Origin: an uncultured Verrucomicrobia subdivision 3 bacterium | GTDB lineage: Bacteria; Verrucomicrobiota; Verrucomicrobiia; Limisphaerales; UBA11358 | NCBI GenBank assembly: GCA_903850425.1 | Contig: CAINLR010000093.1 | Span: 55,594-119,593 of the forward strand | DNA: 64,000 bases | Direction of reading: 5' to 3' | Position numbers and translations under genes: made by a program | The notes under the pieces: model-generated | What the model was told of the DNA's origin: nothing | What the model saw: the letters and a program-made list of their open reading frames with translations, nothing else | Database searches by the model: none | Shown here: piece after piece, positions 15,501 to 25,000 of the stretch | How positions within the stretch are numbered: the first letter of the stretch is position 1 | How the letters are laid out: each line of letters opens with the position of its first letter

Positions 15501-18387
15501 CGATGAACTCCAGATTTTTCCCGTCGGTGCGCGGCGCGGGCTTATACATGATTTCCGAAATTGCCACCGGGGCCGTGCGACTGCTCGGGCCGATGGCTTC
15601 GTGCGGATTGACCGTCGTGCCGATGAGGGCATTGGTCACGTTGGCATAGTCTCTGAACTGTGCCGTGGTGACTTGGGTTTGGCTGCGGCTGCTCACGGAG
15701 AATCCCAGGTATATCTGGCTCGGCATGGCAATTGTGTCGCTGCCGAGTTGGGTCCAAGTTTGCCCGTCATAACTGGCGTAGCCGATGAAGTTATTGCCGG
15801 AGCGTTGCAGCCGCAGCCAGGTGTTGGGGTAGTTCGCCGGAAAATTACCGCTCGAACTGGTGGTGTTACCCGTGGGATCGCGCCAGAGGAAGCTGGCGCC
15901 GTTCATCGTCGGCGTCGCCATCGTAGCGGCGAATCGGCTGCTGCTGGCCAAGGTTTCGCGCGCCATCAAACCGGCTTTGGCAAAAGCATCGGACAAGCCC
16001 AAGCCGGCCAGCCGGACACTCACATCAAAGTTGCCCGTGTAGAGTTGATAGGAGAAATTACCCTGATCCGAATTACCGCCGAAGTCACTGCCGGCGGCGG
16101 TGACGTTGAGGCCATTGCCCGCCACCGTCACGGTCGAAGGGGTTGTTGGATTGCCCAAGTCTTGTGGCGCATACGGCAGCGCCTGGAACGTCACCAGCGT
16201 ATTGGTGGCAATGGTGTTCGGGGTCGTCGCCCGGTCGCGCACACTATTGATGACGAGTGAATAGTTCGAGCCGAAAACCAGCGGTGCGGTCGCCAATACC
16301 ACGGTCAGGTTGTCGGCATTCAAGGAAGCGCCCGCCACTGCGAGGCCATTGGTGAAAACGTAGTTGGCCACATTCGTTGCGCTGGCGGCGGTAACCATTT
16401 TCGAATAGACGAGTTGGACGTTCGTGGTGCCGATGTTGAAGCTGCGCGTGACGACCGGGCGATTTGTCTCGGGAAATACCGCGAGCACGGCATTGGAACT
16501 AAGCGTGCTGAAGACTATACTAGTCACACTATTGGTCAGGGCGACGGAGAAGACTGCGCCGCTATCCGCCGGCAACGGGGCCGCCAGTTGATAGCTGGAG
16601 TTGGTCGCGCCGGCGATCGGGGTGCCATTGCGAAACCATTGGCAGGTTACTGGCCGGTGACCGGTATAGTTCACATTGAAAGTGGCGGGCTGTAGTTCGG
16701 TGACGCTGATATTCGGTGGTTGCACGGTGATTTTCACCGGCCCGGTCTGCGCCGAACTATTGGGGCCGAGTTGATAGTCCTGGGTTACTTCGGCGGCGGA
16801 CAAGGCGGCGGAGTAGATGCGGAACTCATTGATCGAACCGTAGAAATAGGGATCATTGTATTGGGATCGGCCCAGCCAGTCGTTGACGGTGTTGCCTATC
16901 GCGGCGGGGGTGAAGGTGAAACTGTTGTTCTCACCCATCAATGCGCCATCGAGATATATCCTGGCCAATTGGGCGTTGCCGTCCTGGGTCCAGACCAGAT
17001 GATGCTCCACGCCCAGCGAGGGCCGCGTGGCGAGGTCCAACACTTGTTCGCCGGAGCCAAGGTTGTAGGCTCCGCGCACACCGCCGAAACCGCTGGGCAC
17101 GGACAGAAACATATAGCTGGTGCCGCTGCCTTGACCACCTTCACCGCCGGTGCTGTTGCCAAAATCCCACAGCCGCGCCCAGCCGCCGCCGCCGTTGTCG
17201 GTGAACCAGGCTTCCAATGTGACTGAGTTCAGATTGGTGAAGAGATTGTTCGGCAAATCCACATAGGCGCTGGAACCATTGAGCACGACGTTACTGTTGG
17301 CAATCGTTGCGCCGCCCGCGAGCGTCCCGTGCGCGACGCCTTCGGAGTCATTGGCGTTCGTGGTGAAACTATACCGATGCACGAGCGTCTGCGGCGGATC
17401 GGAAACATAAATGGTTTGTGACCCAGTAACTCCTGCGTAACTCGCGGTCACGGTGGCCACGCCGGGGCCGGTCGCCGTGATGCGTCCGGTGGAACTGACG
17501 GTGACGACGTTGGTGTTGTTTGAACTAAACACCACACCCGAGGCGAGCAGCAGATTCACATTGGTAACATTGGCAAAGTTACCGCTGACTGCGGCCGACT
17601 GAGTGGCACCTTGCATCATTGTAGTCGCGACCTGTAAGCCGATAGATTGTAGTGTCCCGGGATCGGTGACGAGTTTCCCGGGGCCGGCACTCAAGTCAAC
17701 GGCGACTTGCAATGGACTTAGGGCACCATTGTAGATTCGGAAATCGCTGATGCTGCCTTTGAACAATGGATCCGGCCATTGCGAGCGGCCAATCCAATCG
17801 TTGGCGGTGTTGCCGAGGGAAGCGGGCGTCAGGGGCATATTCGGGTTGCTCGCCACCAAAACCCCGTTCACATAGAGCCAAGCGGTTTGCGCGGTGGCAT
17901 CAGAAGCCCAGACAACGTGTTGCGGCACGCCGGTGGGGAGCGCGGTGCCGGACCACTCGACACTACCGGAACTGCTGGGCGTGGTATAATTCCCCAGCAA
18001 AGTCCCGGAACCGCTGCGCGGCGTCAGAAACATGTATTGCGTGCCGGAAGTGCCGGAGCCGAGCAGAAAGTCCTCGCCCCCGGAACTGTTGCCGAAATCG
18101 AAGATGCGCGCCCAAGTGCCGCTGCCGGTGTCCGTGACCCAGGCTTCAATGGTGACGGAAGTATAGCCGGTGACGATATTGTTCGGCAGGTTGACATAGG
18201 CGGTGGAGCCATTGAGCACCACGGCGCCGCTGGTGATGGTTGCCCCGCCGACCAGTTGGCCGTGAGCGCCGCCCACGGTATCGCTGGCGTCCACACTAAA
18301 AGGATAACGGTGAGTCAGGTCGGCGGCGGAACACGAAATGAGAGCAAGGGCCAGGCCGGCCCAGGCGGATACGACTTTGAGTTTCAT
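9553..18387 (-). CDS. Giant secreted LamG / lamin-tail / CotH-domain protein
   Basis: This exported protein has about 2944 residues. I use the ATG at 18387, which begins a proper lysine-containing signal peptide; the frame extends 18 codons further upstream. In rough order it has a signal peptide (1-23), a LamG-like domain (25-250), a Big_2-type Ig repeat, a second LamG, an Ig-like domain, and a DUF1349-like jellyroll (about 770-930). Then come three lamin-tail domains (I-x-E-I-M-Y and F-I-E-L-Y-N motifs, about 940-1330), a CotH-type domain (about 1700-2070, with FNDDDKFLG and REQLANGFLRALGVP), two more lamin-tail domains (about 2150 and 2470) and the shared C-terminal module ending RYFRLRLVN. 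CotH proteins are atypical kinases in spore coats; activity here is unproven. It probably acts at the cell surface. Confidence 0.9.
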   Translation of the reverse strand: MKLKVVSAWAGLALALISCSAADLTHRYPFSVDASDTVGGAHGQLVGGATITSGAVVLNGSTAYVNLPNNIVTGYTSVTIEAWVTDTGSGTWARIFDFGNSSGGEDFLLGSGTSGTQYMFLTPRSGSGTLLGNYTTPSSSGSVEWSGTALPTGVPQHVVWASDATAQTAWLYVNGVLVASNPNMPLTPASLGNTANDWIGRSQWPDPLFKGSISDFRIYNGALSPLQVAVDLSAGPGKLVTDPGTLQSIGLQVATTMMQGATQSAAVSGNFANVTNVNLLLASGVVFSSNNTNVVTVSSTGRITATGPGVATVTASYAGVTGSQTIYVSDPPQTLVHRYSFTTNANDSEGVAHGTLAGGATIANSNVVLNGSSAYVDLPNNLFTNLNSVTLEAWFTDNGGGGWARLWDFGNSTGGEGGQGSGTSYMFLSVPSGFGGVRGAYNLGSGEQVLDLATRPSLGVEHHLVWTQDGNAQLARIYLDGALMGENNSFTFTPAAIGNTVNDWLGRSQYNDPYFYGSINEFRIYSAALSAAEVTQDYQLGPNSSAQTGPVKITVQPPNISVTELQPATFNVNYTGHRPVTCQWFRNGTPIAGATNSSYQLAAPLPADSGAVFSVALTNSVTSIVFSTLSSNAVLAVFPETNRPVVTRSFNIGTTNVQLVYSKMVTAASATNVANYVFTNGLAVAGASLNADNLTVVLATAPLVFGSNYSLVINSVRDRATTPNTIATNTLVTFQALPYAPQDLGNPTTPSTVTVAGNGLNVTAAGSDFGGNSDQGNFSYQLYTGNFDVSVRLAGLGLSDAFAKAGLMARETLASSSRFAATMATPTMNGASFLWRDPTGNTTSSSGNFPANYPNTWLRLQRSGNNFIGYASYDGQTWTQLGSDTIAMPSQIYLGFSVSSRSQTQVTTAQFRDYANVTNALIGTTVNPHEAIGPSSRTAPVAISEIMYKPAPRTDGKNLEFIELYNSNPWFQDLSGYQVICADMSYKFPAGTTLPGGGYLVLAAMPADIQSIYGITNVMGPYTGSLKKAETLQLLDEQGAVLLTIPYSNIYPWPVAADGSGHSIVLANPTYGEGDAQAWDISDIVGGSPGQMESFRPSPLRAVVINEILPHSESPAVPQFIELYNHSLTSVDVSGCILTDDPATNKFVIPATTLIGPGGLVSFTKPQLGFTLNGAGGTVYLLQSDRSRTLDAVQFGAQADGVSYGRWPDGAKEFYAFTRRTPGTNNSSILTGDIVINELMYAPISGNDDDQYIELYNQGTNTVNLAGWQFTAGVTFTFPSITIAPNAYLVVARNPANLFAKYANLNSGNTIGSYGGKLAHSGEQVTLSMPQTLNTNTVILVSEDQVTYGTGGRWGQWSSGGGSSLELKDPRANHRLAANWADSDDTQKSVWTNIETTAILDNGANYDPSIGYAQIGLLDAGECLVDNLEVKSGTTNYVINPTFESGTNGWTFQGCQTRSSLENTGYLSGHSLHIRCSDRLWTGVNSCELALNTNALAAGQTATLRFKARWLHGWPEALLRLNGNWLEATGPLPVPTNLGTPGLANSQFVTNSGPAIYQVTHSPSLPAANQPALVTAQVHDPNGVQTLTLYYRIDPAVTYTSVLMKDDGTAGDLVAGDGIYSATIPAQSANTLVAYYLSATDSNSVATRFPALLNDNAPTRECLVMFGDGSPGGSFGAYHLWLTQANVNRWASLSDLSNEMNDGTMVCGRRVIYNMQARFAGSPYHQGFDTPVGNLCHYKWIFNDDDKFLGATSFNKIHQPGNGAGDDASIQREQLANGFLRALGVPWLNRRYVAVYVNGNRRGTLMEDAQTPGADVVKEHFPNDPDGYLYKMQPWFEFGPFPSGSSISFNNNSWCNLNAYTTTGGAKKPARYRYSWEIRRTPDSASDFTPVFSMVDAANSINSPNFVGNMENVANMENWMRVFAANHAAGNWDSFGAPNGQNLYGYMGTLGTKYSLMMFDFNISIGNSGSWGPGQNLLAYDGGNQGLVNLYNTPAFLRMYWRALGELVNGPLNTANSGPLIEAKYNAFAANGLNVENPTANIEPWLTSAQSSIASQLAAVNATSFLVNASVVVSNNLAYLTGIAPVNVASVWINGVAYPLTWTSLTTWAVTVPLQNGTNNYNAVGVDRSGQVIAGDSGNVSVVYGGTNASPVGQLVINEIMYAPAVNNAQYVELYNNSTNTTFDLSGWQLQGLAYTFPAGATIAPTNYLVLAANSVSFAATYGATNPVFDTFSGTLSPDGETLALIPPGTNVAVAKVKYENRLPWNTNANATGAALQLVDSHQDNWRAGNWSAVLPNTPIAPRWVYVTATGTASSSLLYLYLQSAGDIYLDDLKLVAGSVAESGVNTLTNGGFETTFPGPWTVSANLSGSAVSTLVKHSGNASLHLVATAGGSSQGTAIWQTISPTLTGNATYTLSFWYLQSTNGGPLTVRLSGSGILATVSPAPTTTILAATTPDQANSIAASLTLFPSLWLNEVQADNLNGLTNRAGQHTPWLELYNPSTNSISLNGLYLANNYTNLLQWAFPTNATINPGQFKVIFADTLTNLSTTNELHASFALPSHTGSLALTRLVYTNGQQQVLDYLDYQNINLNDTYGSYPDGQSFSRQEFFQATPGSANNSTATPPPSFIAYTQPGLVYTQNFDSLPNPGALSVNADNPVTNNGVIYSLANPYDFAFPVIASGKSGGLGISALAGWYGASVSSAQFGATSGDQTTGGDISFGLPSSANRALGLLATSSTKGTAFGARFINGSTTTLTRISLQVTGEVWRQSNLAKTLKCYYFIDATGTNTFPTNATAYVPALNVNLPTVPAATGGVAVDGTTPLNQTNLSVLNQSITNWPPGAALWLVWQMTDSTGKAQGLGIDNLSFSASVPLPVPLDIETSGTNLFLSWPGAIGQSYQVEYKDDLTAPAWIPQGSTVTGSGGTLTSTNDFGAATQRYFRLRLVN

Positions 18388-18596
18388 TAACAGTTGGTTG
18401 ACACGGAAAAATTGATTCGCGCTATGATGACACAGATGCAACTTGCCCGCAAATCGAGACGCCAGTTAATCTGCAAACTAATTTACTGCATGACCGGGTT
18501 GTGCAACGGGTGGGCGGCCGGGAAATGCTAAAGCAAACGAGGGGGATGTCAGGTGGCATAGAGTGGCCACAGGCTGCCGGCGCGCTTCCTTATTGC
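18388..18596. other. Upstream region of the giant gene, no gene seen
   Basis: About 210 bp lie between the giant gene's start and the TPR relic. The region should carry the giant gene's promoter on the minus strand, but no convincing -35/-10 pair could be chosen. No small ORF with a ribosome site is apparent. Confidence 0.4.
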
Positions 18597-18897
18597 CGTG
18601 AAATGCTTTGGAAACAGAACCGCCGCCCGGATTTGCTCGCGCGCCTGCGCGAGGCGGTCCGTCGGCCGCCGAATTACTGGCTCGCTGATAAATTGGCGCA
18701 GCAGGAAGAAGAAATGGCGACGCAGCGGAATTCGAGCCGGTGTGGCGTTTGAATCCAAGCGATGTGAAAGTGCACTCCAGTCTCGGCAGGGCCCTTTGCA
18801 AACTGGGCCGCGCGATGAAGCGCTGGGGCAATTCGACGAGGTCTTGGGTTGCGCCTGGACCCGCCGAACCGGCAGGCGTTGGACTTCAAACCGAATG
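18597..18897 (+). pseudogene. Decayed tetratricopeptide-repeat (TPR) gene remnant
   Basis: Reading across frames restores a TPR-like protein. One frame gives LREAVRRPPNYW near 18640. A second gives EFEPVWRLNPSDVKVH and SSLGRALCKLGRA near 18735-18815. A third gives DEALGQFDEVL near 18820, and a fourth gives LRLDPPNRQALDFK near 18845-18885. Together these match the helix A/helix B pattern of two or three TPR units, broken by at least three frameshifts. No single ORF covers it and no start or stop belongs to an intact gene. It sits between the two giant genes and is probably a relic of a larger TPR protein. Confidence 0.65.
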
Positions 18898-18923
18898 CTG
18901 GGAGCAGCGGATTGTTGCACCAA

Positions 18924-18958
18924 TAAAAAGAGAGCCGCAGGTTTAATCTGCGGCTCTC
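18924..18958 (-). terminator. Rho-independent terminator of the PA14 giant gene
   Basis: There is an 11-bp perfect stem (GAGAGCCGCAG at 18930-18940 paired with CTGCGGCTCTC at 18948-18958) with a 7-nt loop. On the minus strand the stem is followed by a T-run (18925-18929). It lies about 45 bp beyond the stop of the gene at 19002. Confidence 0.85.
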
Positions 18959-19001
18959 GTGAGCTTTCAGTGTTCAAGCAGGCCTGGCCTGCGTCCGTTC
19001 G

Positions 19002-22000
19002 TTACGGGACTACGACCCGGAAGAACTGGGAAACATTGGTAGTTGTAATCGGGATGGTGGCCGGCGAGCTTAGCCCGACCGGTGTCCACACGGCCCCGGC
19101 CCCGAGGACAGGGCTCCATTCCAAGTGGCCTGCGCCCCAAGAGAGCACCAGACTGGTGCCTCCAGCCCCGACGCTGAAGCTGATCGAGGGAGGTGTCGAA
19201 ATGTAGGCGGAATTGTAGTTGTCAAATTCCGCCGTGTTGAGGTAGAGCAACGGCCAGGCGCCAACTAAGTCATTGTGGTGCGCCGTGGAGGCAATGCCCA
19301 CATACACCGTGTCGGGCAGGACCGTAGAGTCACCGTTGGTGGTCGTGTCGTAGGCGCCCATTTGAGTCCAACTCACGCCATCGGATGAGTAATAGCCGTT
19401 GATGAGGCAATGGACGGTGGTATCACCGTTGGTGACCGTCTGGCGAGTCAACCGCACCCAGGCGTTGGGATAAGTTGGCGGAACGGCCGAAGCGGGGACC
19501 CAATCCACGCTAGCCCCACCGCTGGCCGTGCGACCCACGCATTGAATCAGGTTCGCCCCGGTGCCATCAGCGGCGGCGCTCTGGAGGTTGTCGGCACTGA
19601 GCGGCGTATTGAAAATACTCCACTGGCGGCTGCCCGGATCAAGCGACTCGCGAATCATCAGGCCGCCCTTGGTCCAATTGGAGGCCTTGGTGATGCTCTT
19701 CTGGCGCACCACCACGTCGAAGTCACCCGTCCGCTGTTCGTAGAGGTAGTTGAACCCGTCCGCACCGTTCCAGATATCGCTGCCTTCGCACGAAACCAGG
19801 TAGGCGTTGGCCCCGAACACGTCAATGTAGCTGGCCACGACGGGGTCGTTGGCACCGCCGATGTCGGCGGAGTTGAGCACCGCTGGGGTGACGTTCATGG
19901 TGTGGCTGCCGGCCAGGGCCGGTCCACCGCCCAAGGCCTGCACGTTATTGACGGTCACGCTCAACGGCCAGGTAGGCGTGCCGTTGACGAGCAGCGTGAC
20001 ACTGCTGTAACTATTGCTGTTGACCAGAATGCTGGCGATGGTTAAACCGCCGCCCAGCACATAATTCGCCGGGTTCAGCAAGGGTGTCGGATCCATCGGG
20101 CTGCTGAAATGCAGCGTGACGCCCGGTTGGCCGGAGGAGCCACTGCTGGTGCCGTAGTTGGTGTAGTAGCCCGAGTGAACGAGGGTCGGCGGGGCCGAAG
20201 TGATGACGGTCAGCGTGGCCGGCGCGCTTTGAGCCCACAAGGCATTGCCTGAGCCATCGGCATAGCCCAGCGCCCGCATCTTGGCAACGATGACCGTGCC
20301 GTTGTCGCTCGGCAACACATTGGCGAGCGTCAGTGTGGAGGCGTTCGCGCCGGAAATCGGCTGGCCGTTCTTATACCATTGATAGAACAGGAAGTTGTTG
20401 AACTGCGTGCGCCAGTCGTGTTCGTTGCCCACGGGCACGGTCGAATCCGTCGCGCCTGCAGCGGTGAACGTAACGGTGCTGTAGCTATTGGTCGTGACGC
20501 TCTGCGGCGAATTCGTGACGGTTACATAAGTGCATTTCGGCACATAACAACTGATCTGGGTGCCCCGCATCGTGCTGAGCGAGCCCGTCGCCGGATCGGC
20601 GTCGCCGATCAGTTTTGCCGTCACGCAGCTATGGGTGCCGCCGGTGCCCTGACTGTGGACGATGGTCATGTAGTATTTCTGGCCTTGGAGGAGGTGGATG
20701 CCGGCTGCATACGGCGTCGTGCCCGTGGTCGGATCCACGAAGGTATCCGAACGGGTCTGGACGGCGTTGCCGTTGGATAAGCCCCAATTCAGCGGGCCGG
20801 TGGAGTAGCCGGTTTCCTGGGCAATCAAGCGCTTGTTGATCGCCGAATTGTCCGTGCTCAGGTAGAGCTCGGCCCCATCGTCCGAATTGCAGAAGAACAC
20901 ATAGTCGCCCGTGGTCGGCGGGATGAAGAAGCCGATCAACTCATCACTAAAGTTGTTCCCGAGCGACGGGTTGTCGATACTCGCCTCGAAGGCCGGCTCG
21001 GCCATCAGCCAGTCCGGATTGCCGGCCGTGCCGTCCCGGATAGAGTTGCGCGGCGGATTCAACCCATAGTAGGCGTGCAGGACGAAATTCGTTTCATACA
21101 CGGGGCTACCGCTGATGTTGATGTGCACCGCGCTGCTACTGAGCCAGAGCGGATTCAGGCTGTTATCCACATACCCTAACGCCCGAATCTGGCAGACAAA
21201 GTTGGCCGTGCTGTCTTCCGGCGACACTGGCCCAAAGGTCAAGGTGCTGTTGTTGGCACCGGTGATCGGCGTTCCGTTGCGCGTCCACTGATACTCAATA
21301 AAGTTATTGGTCCATTGTGCGGACGGGTCAGTCTCGTCCCCGATGGCGCTCTTGGAGTCAGTCGCGCCTTTGGCGGTGAGTGTGGCCGTGCCGTTGAACG
21401 CGGCCATCACATTTGTAGGTGGCTGGCTGAAGCCCATCGAGAAGCAGCGTGACACATAGGTCTTGATAAGGCTGCCCTTCATCTGGCTATAAGTGCCGTT
21501 GACCGGGTCAGGATCGCTGATCAATTTGAAGGTGGCCTCGCAATTATTTCCGCCGCCGCCGTCCGAGTGGATAATGGCAACATAGTAAGGTTGGCCAGCG
21601 ATCAAATGGATGCCGGCAGACCAAGGCGTGGAGCCGTCGGGGGCTTGCCATTGGTCAGACCGTTTCATCGAGGTCAAACTGCCATTGCCCCCAACCGCCT
21701 GCCACTGCCAGGGGTTGCTCCAACCAGTCTCCTGCGCCACCATGACCGCGTTGCTGGCGCTGGAATTGGTGCTGACATACAGGTCGCCGGGATCGTCGCT
21801 GTTAACGAAGAACACATAGTCGCCGGTGGTGGGCGGATAGAAGTAGGTGCTGAGCCGGCTGGTATAACCATTAGGAGCTTGCGCCTTGGAGTTACCTTCG
21901 AAAATAGGCTCGAAGATCGTGTAATTTGCGGGCGTGGAATAGGTGCTGTTCAGGGCATAATTGGTGGCGACACCCGAACTGTTGGTCTGCGCCAGGCGGA

Positions 22001-25000
22001 AGGAGGGCACGCCGGGGTTGGGCGAATACCAATATTCCATTTTGGCCCAGCCCGATTCCAGAACCGGCGCAGCCACGTTCAGAATGGCCGGCGGTGAACT
22101 GGTGATGGAAAGCTCGCTTTCCGCCGTGGAGGCCACCACGGTAAATCCAGCGCCACTGTCACCGGTAGTCACTGAGGCGATGGAGTAGGAACTGCTGGTC
22201 GCGCCGGGGATAAGCACGCCATCGCGATACCATTGGTATTTCAATGTCAACTCACTGTCGCTCGTCGCCTGGGCGGAGAACGTGCCGGCCAGGCCAAGCG
22301 TCGCCGTCGTATTGATCGGCTGCGTGACCCAAGAAATGGTAGTCGGCGGCCGGGTGACAAATGCGAGGCAATTGCTGGCGGCTTGCATCAAACTCGGCAC
22401 GCCGTTGGTGAAGTTGGCGGACCAGTTGGGGTCGGCCATCATGGTCGCCGTCTGGTAAGTCACCGCAAAGTTGTCGCCACCGCCGCCATTGTAATGGACC
22501 AGCTCAATGAAGTAGGGCTGGCCGGCAGTGAGCGGGATGCCACTGGCATAAGGCACCGTGGCTCCGCCATCGGGCGACCATTGATCGGAACGCTTTTGGG
22601 ATGTGACACTGGCGCCGCCGCCGATGCTCAGCCAGGAGTGTGTTCCGCTCCAGCCGCCCTCCTGGGCGATAATGGTTTTGTTGCCCATCGTGGCGTCAGT
22701 GCTCAGGAACAGGTCGGTGTCGTCATCGCAGGCTACGAAAAACGTATAACTATCGGTAGTGGGCGGGATAAACCAGCCACTCAAGCGGTTGACATAGTTG
22801 TTGCCGTAGTTACCCGGATCGTCCACCGCCGGCTCCAAGCCAATCCAACTGGCCGCGGGGACATTATTCTGGTTTGCCGCGCCGCGAGAGGTAGAGCCGC
22901 TGAACATCTCTTGTTTCAGGCCATTGGTGTAATAGATACCAGGCAATACGTGGATGTAGGCGTTGCCGCTGCTGGAGCTGATGGAATTATAGGGCGGAGC
23001 GAGCGTGGCGGTGCAGGAGTAGTTCGCACCGTCATCATTGTTATCCAGCAACCAAGTATAGTAGCCGTTGTTGGTGGCACCGGCAATGGGACTGCCGTTT
23101 TTATACCACTGGTAGTTGATCGGCACCAGTGATTGGGCTGGGAAGGCGTTGTTAGTGCAGACAAACGAAAGCGAGGCTTCGCAGCCGTAGGAGTTCGTGA
23201 CGCCCGCTGCGATCGGCTTAACCGGCGCGACGATGGTCGGTGCCTGAGCGGGCGGGAACGTCGCCTGCAGGTTCGCGATGGTCGCATCGCCGAGTTGCGC
23301 GCTGCCATCGTTGTGCGCGGTCACGGCCAAGCCGACCGTCACCAGGTTGGGCCAAGCCGTGCCGAATTTGGTGCCGCCGCCGCCGACCACGTCAGTCTTG
23401 GCGGTGTCAATCGTGATGTATTTCCGCCAGTAATTGCCGTCGCTGCTGCGGTAAAGATCGAAGGCGCTGCCGTTGCGGGTGATCCGCAACCAATTGGCCG
23501 GGTAATCCGGATAGGGCGAGTTGCCGACCTGCAACCAGTCGGCTCCGCCACCTTTTGCCGTGCGGAACTGGTCCACGCCGCCGGCATTATTGCCAGCCAG
23601 AATCGGTGCCAGGGTATAGTTAGGCTGGTTGTCCATCATGGCAATGAACGCGTCATTGCCCTGGGGACCGACGCTCGGGTCGGACGGAGAAACCAGCAAC
23701 TCTGCCTTGGTCCAGTAGTCGGGGCCGGAGAGTCCCTTGATCTGGATGGTAATATCCCAATTCGTCCCAGAGGCCCAAGCATAATAATAGTGGAATCGGG
23801 ATGTGGCGTTCCAGATGTCGTCGCCGCCGCCGAAAATGTCCAAGGTGCCATTGCCGTTGTCAGTGACAGAGCCGGCGTGGGCGGGGCCGCCGACATCGGT
23901 GCTGAGCCATTGCTGCGGGATGGTCGTGGGCGGCGGGAAGCTGGGCGCGGTGCCGTAGGGCTGGACGGTGATATGCCCGTAGCCATTGCCCAAAATGTTG
24001 TTCGGATAGGCCGCCGCCAGTTCGGCGTAGGAATGGGAACCGGCCGACAGAGCCGTGCCGTTGATGGTAACGGCGCTGAAACAGTGGTTATGGTAGAGGA
24101 CGAGCTGGCCGCCGTTGGCGATGGTCAGTGTGCCGGCGCTATTGAGGTCGTAGGCGATGCTCAACACCGCCTTGTTGTAACCACTGGCGACGGCCCAAGC
24201 CCCATTGGCGGCCGGGACGGTCCAATTGGGATCAATCGTAATGCTGTTGGTGCCGAGCGAGCCGTTGCCAGAGCCAAGCAGATAGCCGGATTTGACGATA
24301 CACTGGCCGGAGAAGGTATTGTTGGCACCCGAAATCTCCACCACGTTGATCAAGCCCCCGTTGATCATCGCCAAGTTGCCAGTGCCAATGAGTTTGCCCG
24401 TTATGTTCAAGCCACGGTTGTCCGCCGCCGCGCCAGAGGTGCCGGGAAAGATATAGGATTGCTGTCTCACCTCAATGATGCCATCAAGCCAATACTTGCC
24501 GTCGTCGCCGAGGTTGAGGCCGCCGCCATTGAGGATCAGGCCGGGTTGGCCGCCGCCGGGACCCGGAAAATTCAGAACCGCGCCGGATTGCTTCATCCGA
24601 ATATCGCTGTTCGTGTCCAACATCAGGGAATCGCCCGGAAAGGTCTGCACCCCGGGAGTGGCGGGATTGCGTGTGCGCGTGTCACCTCCGTTTTGGAGGG
24701 TGCTACCGTTCGAGATCAACTCGTAAGTATTGCCGGCCGTCGGCGGCCCGACGAGGGTTCCGCTCCCATCGGCATTGGGCGACCAATAATTGCCGAGCCA
24801 ACTATTGCCGGCACCGACGCTTGTTTTGCTCGTATAGTTCGCTGCTCCGCTAGACAACGGGAGGCAAAGCGCGACGCCGCAGGCGAGGCCGAGGGCGAGC
24901 GAAGCCCACGCGGTTCGCCAGCTTTGTGGTCGTGGTTTGAGTTTGCCTGAACTGGAGGTGCTCTCCGGACACCGCGTTTGATCCATGGAGGTGGATGGTT

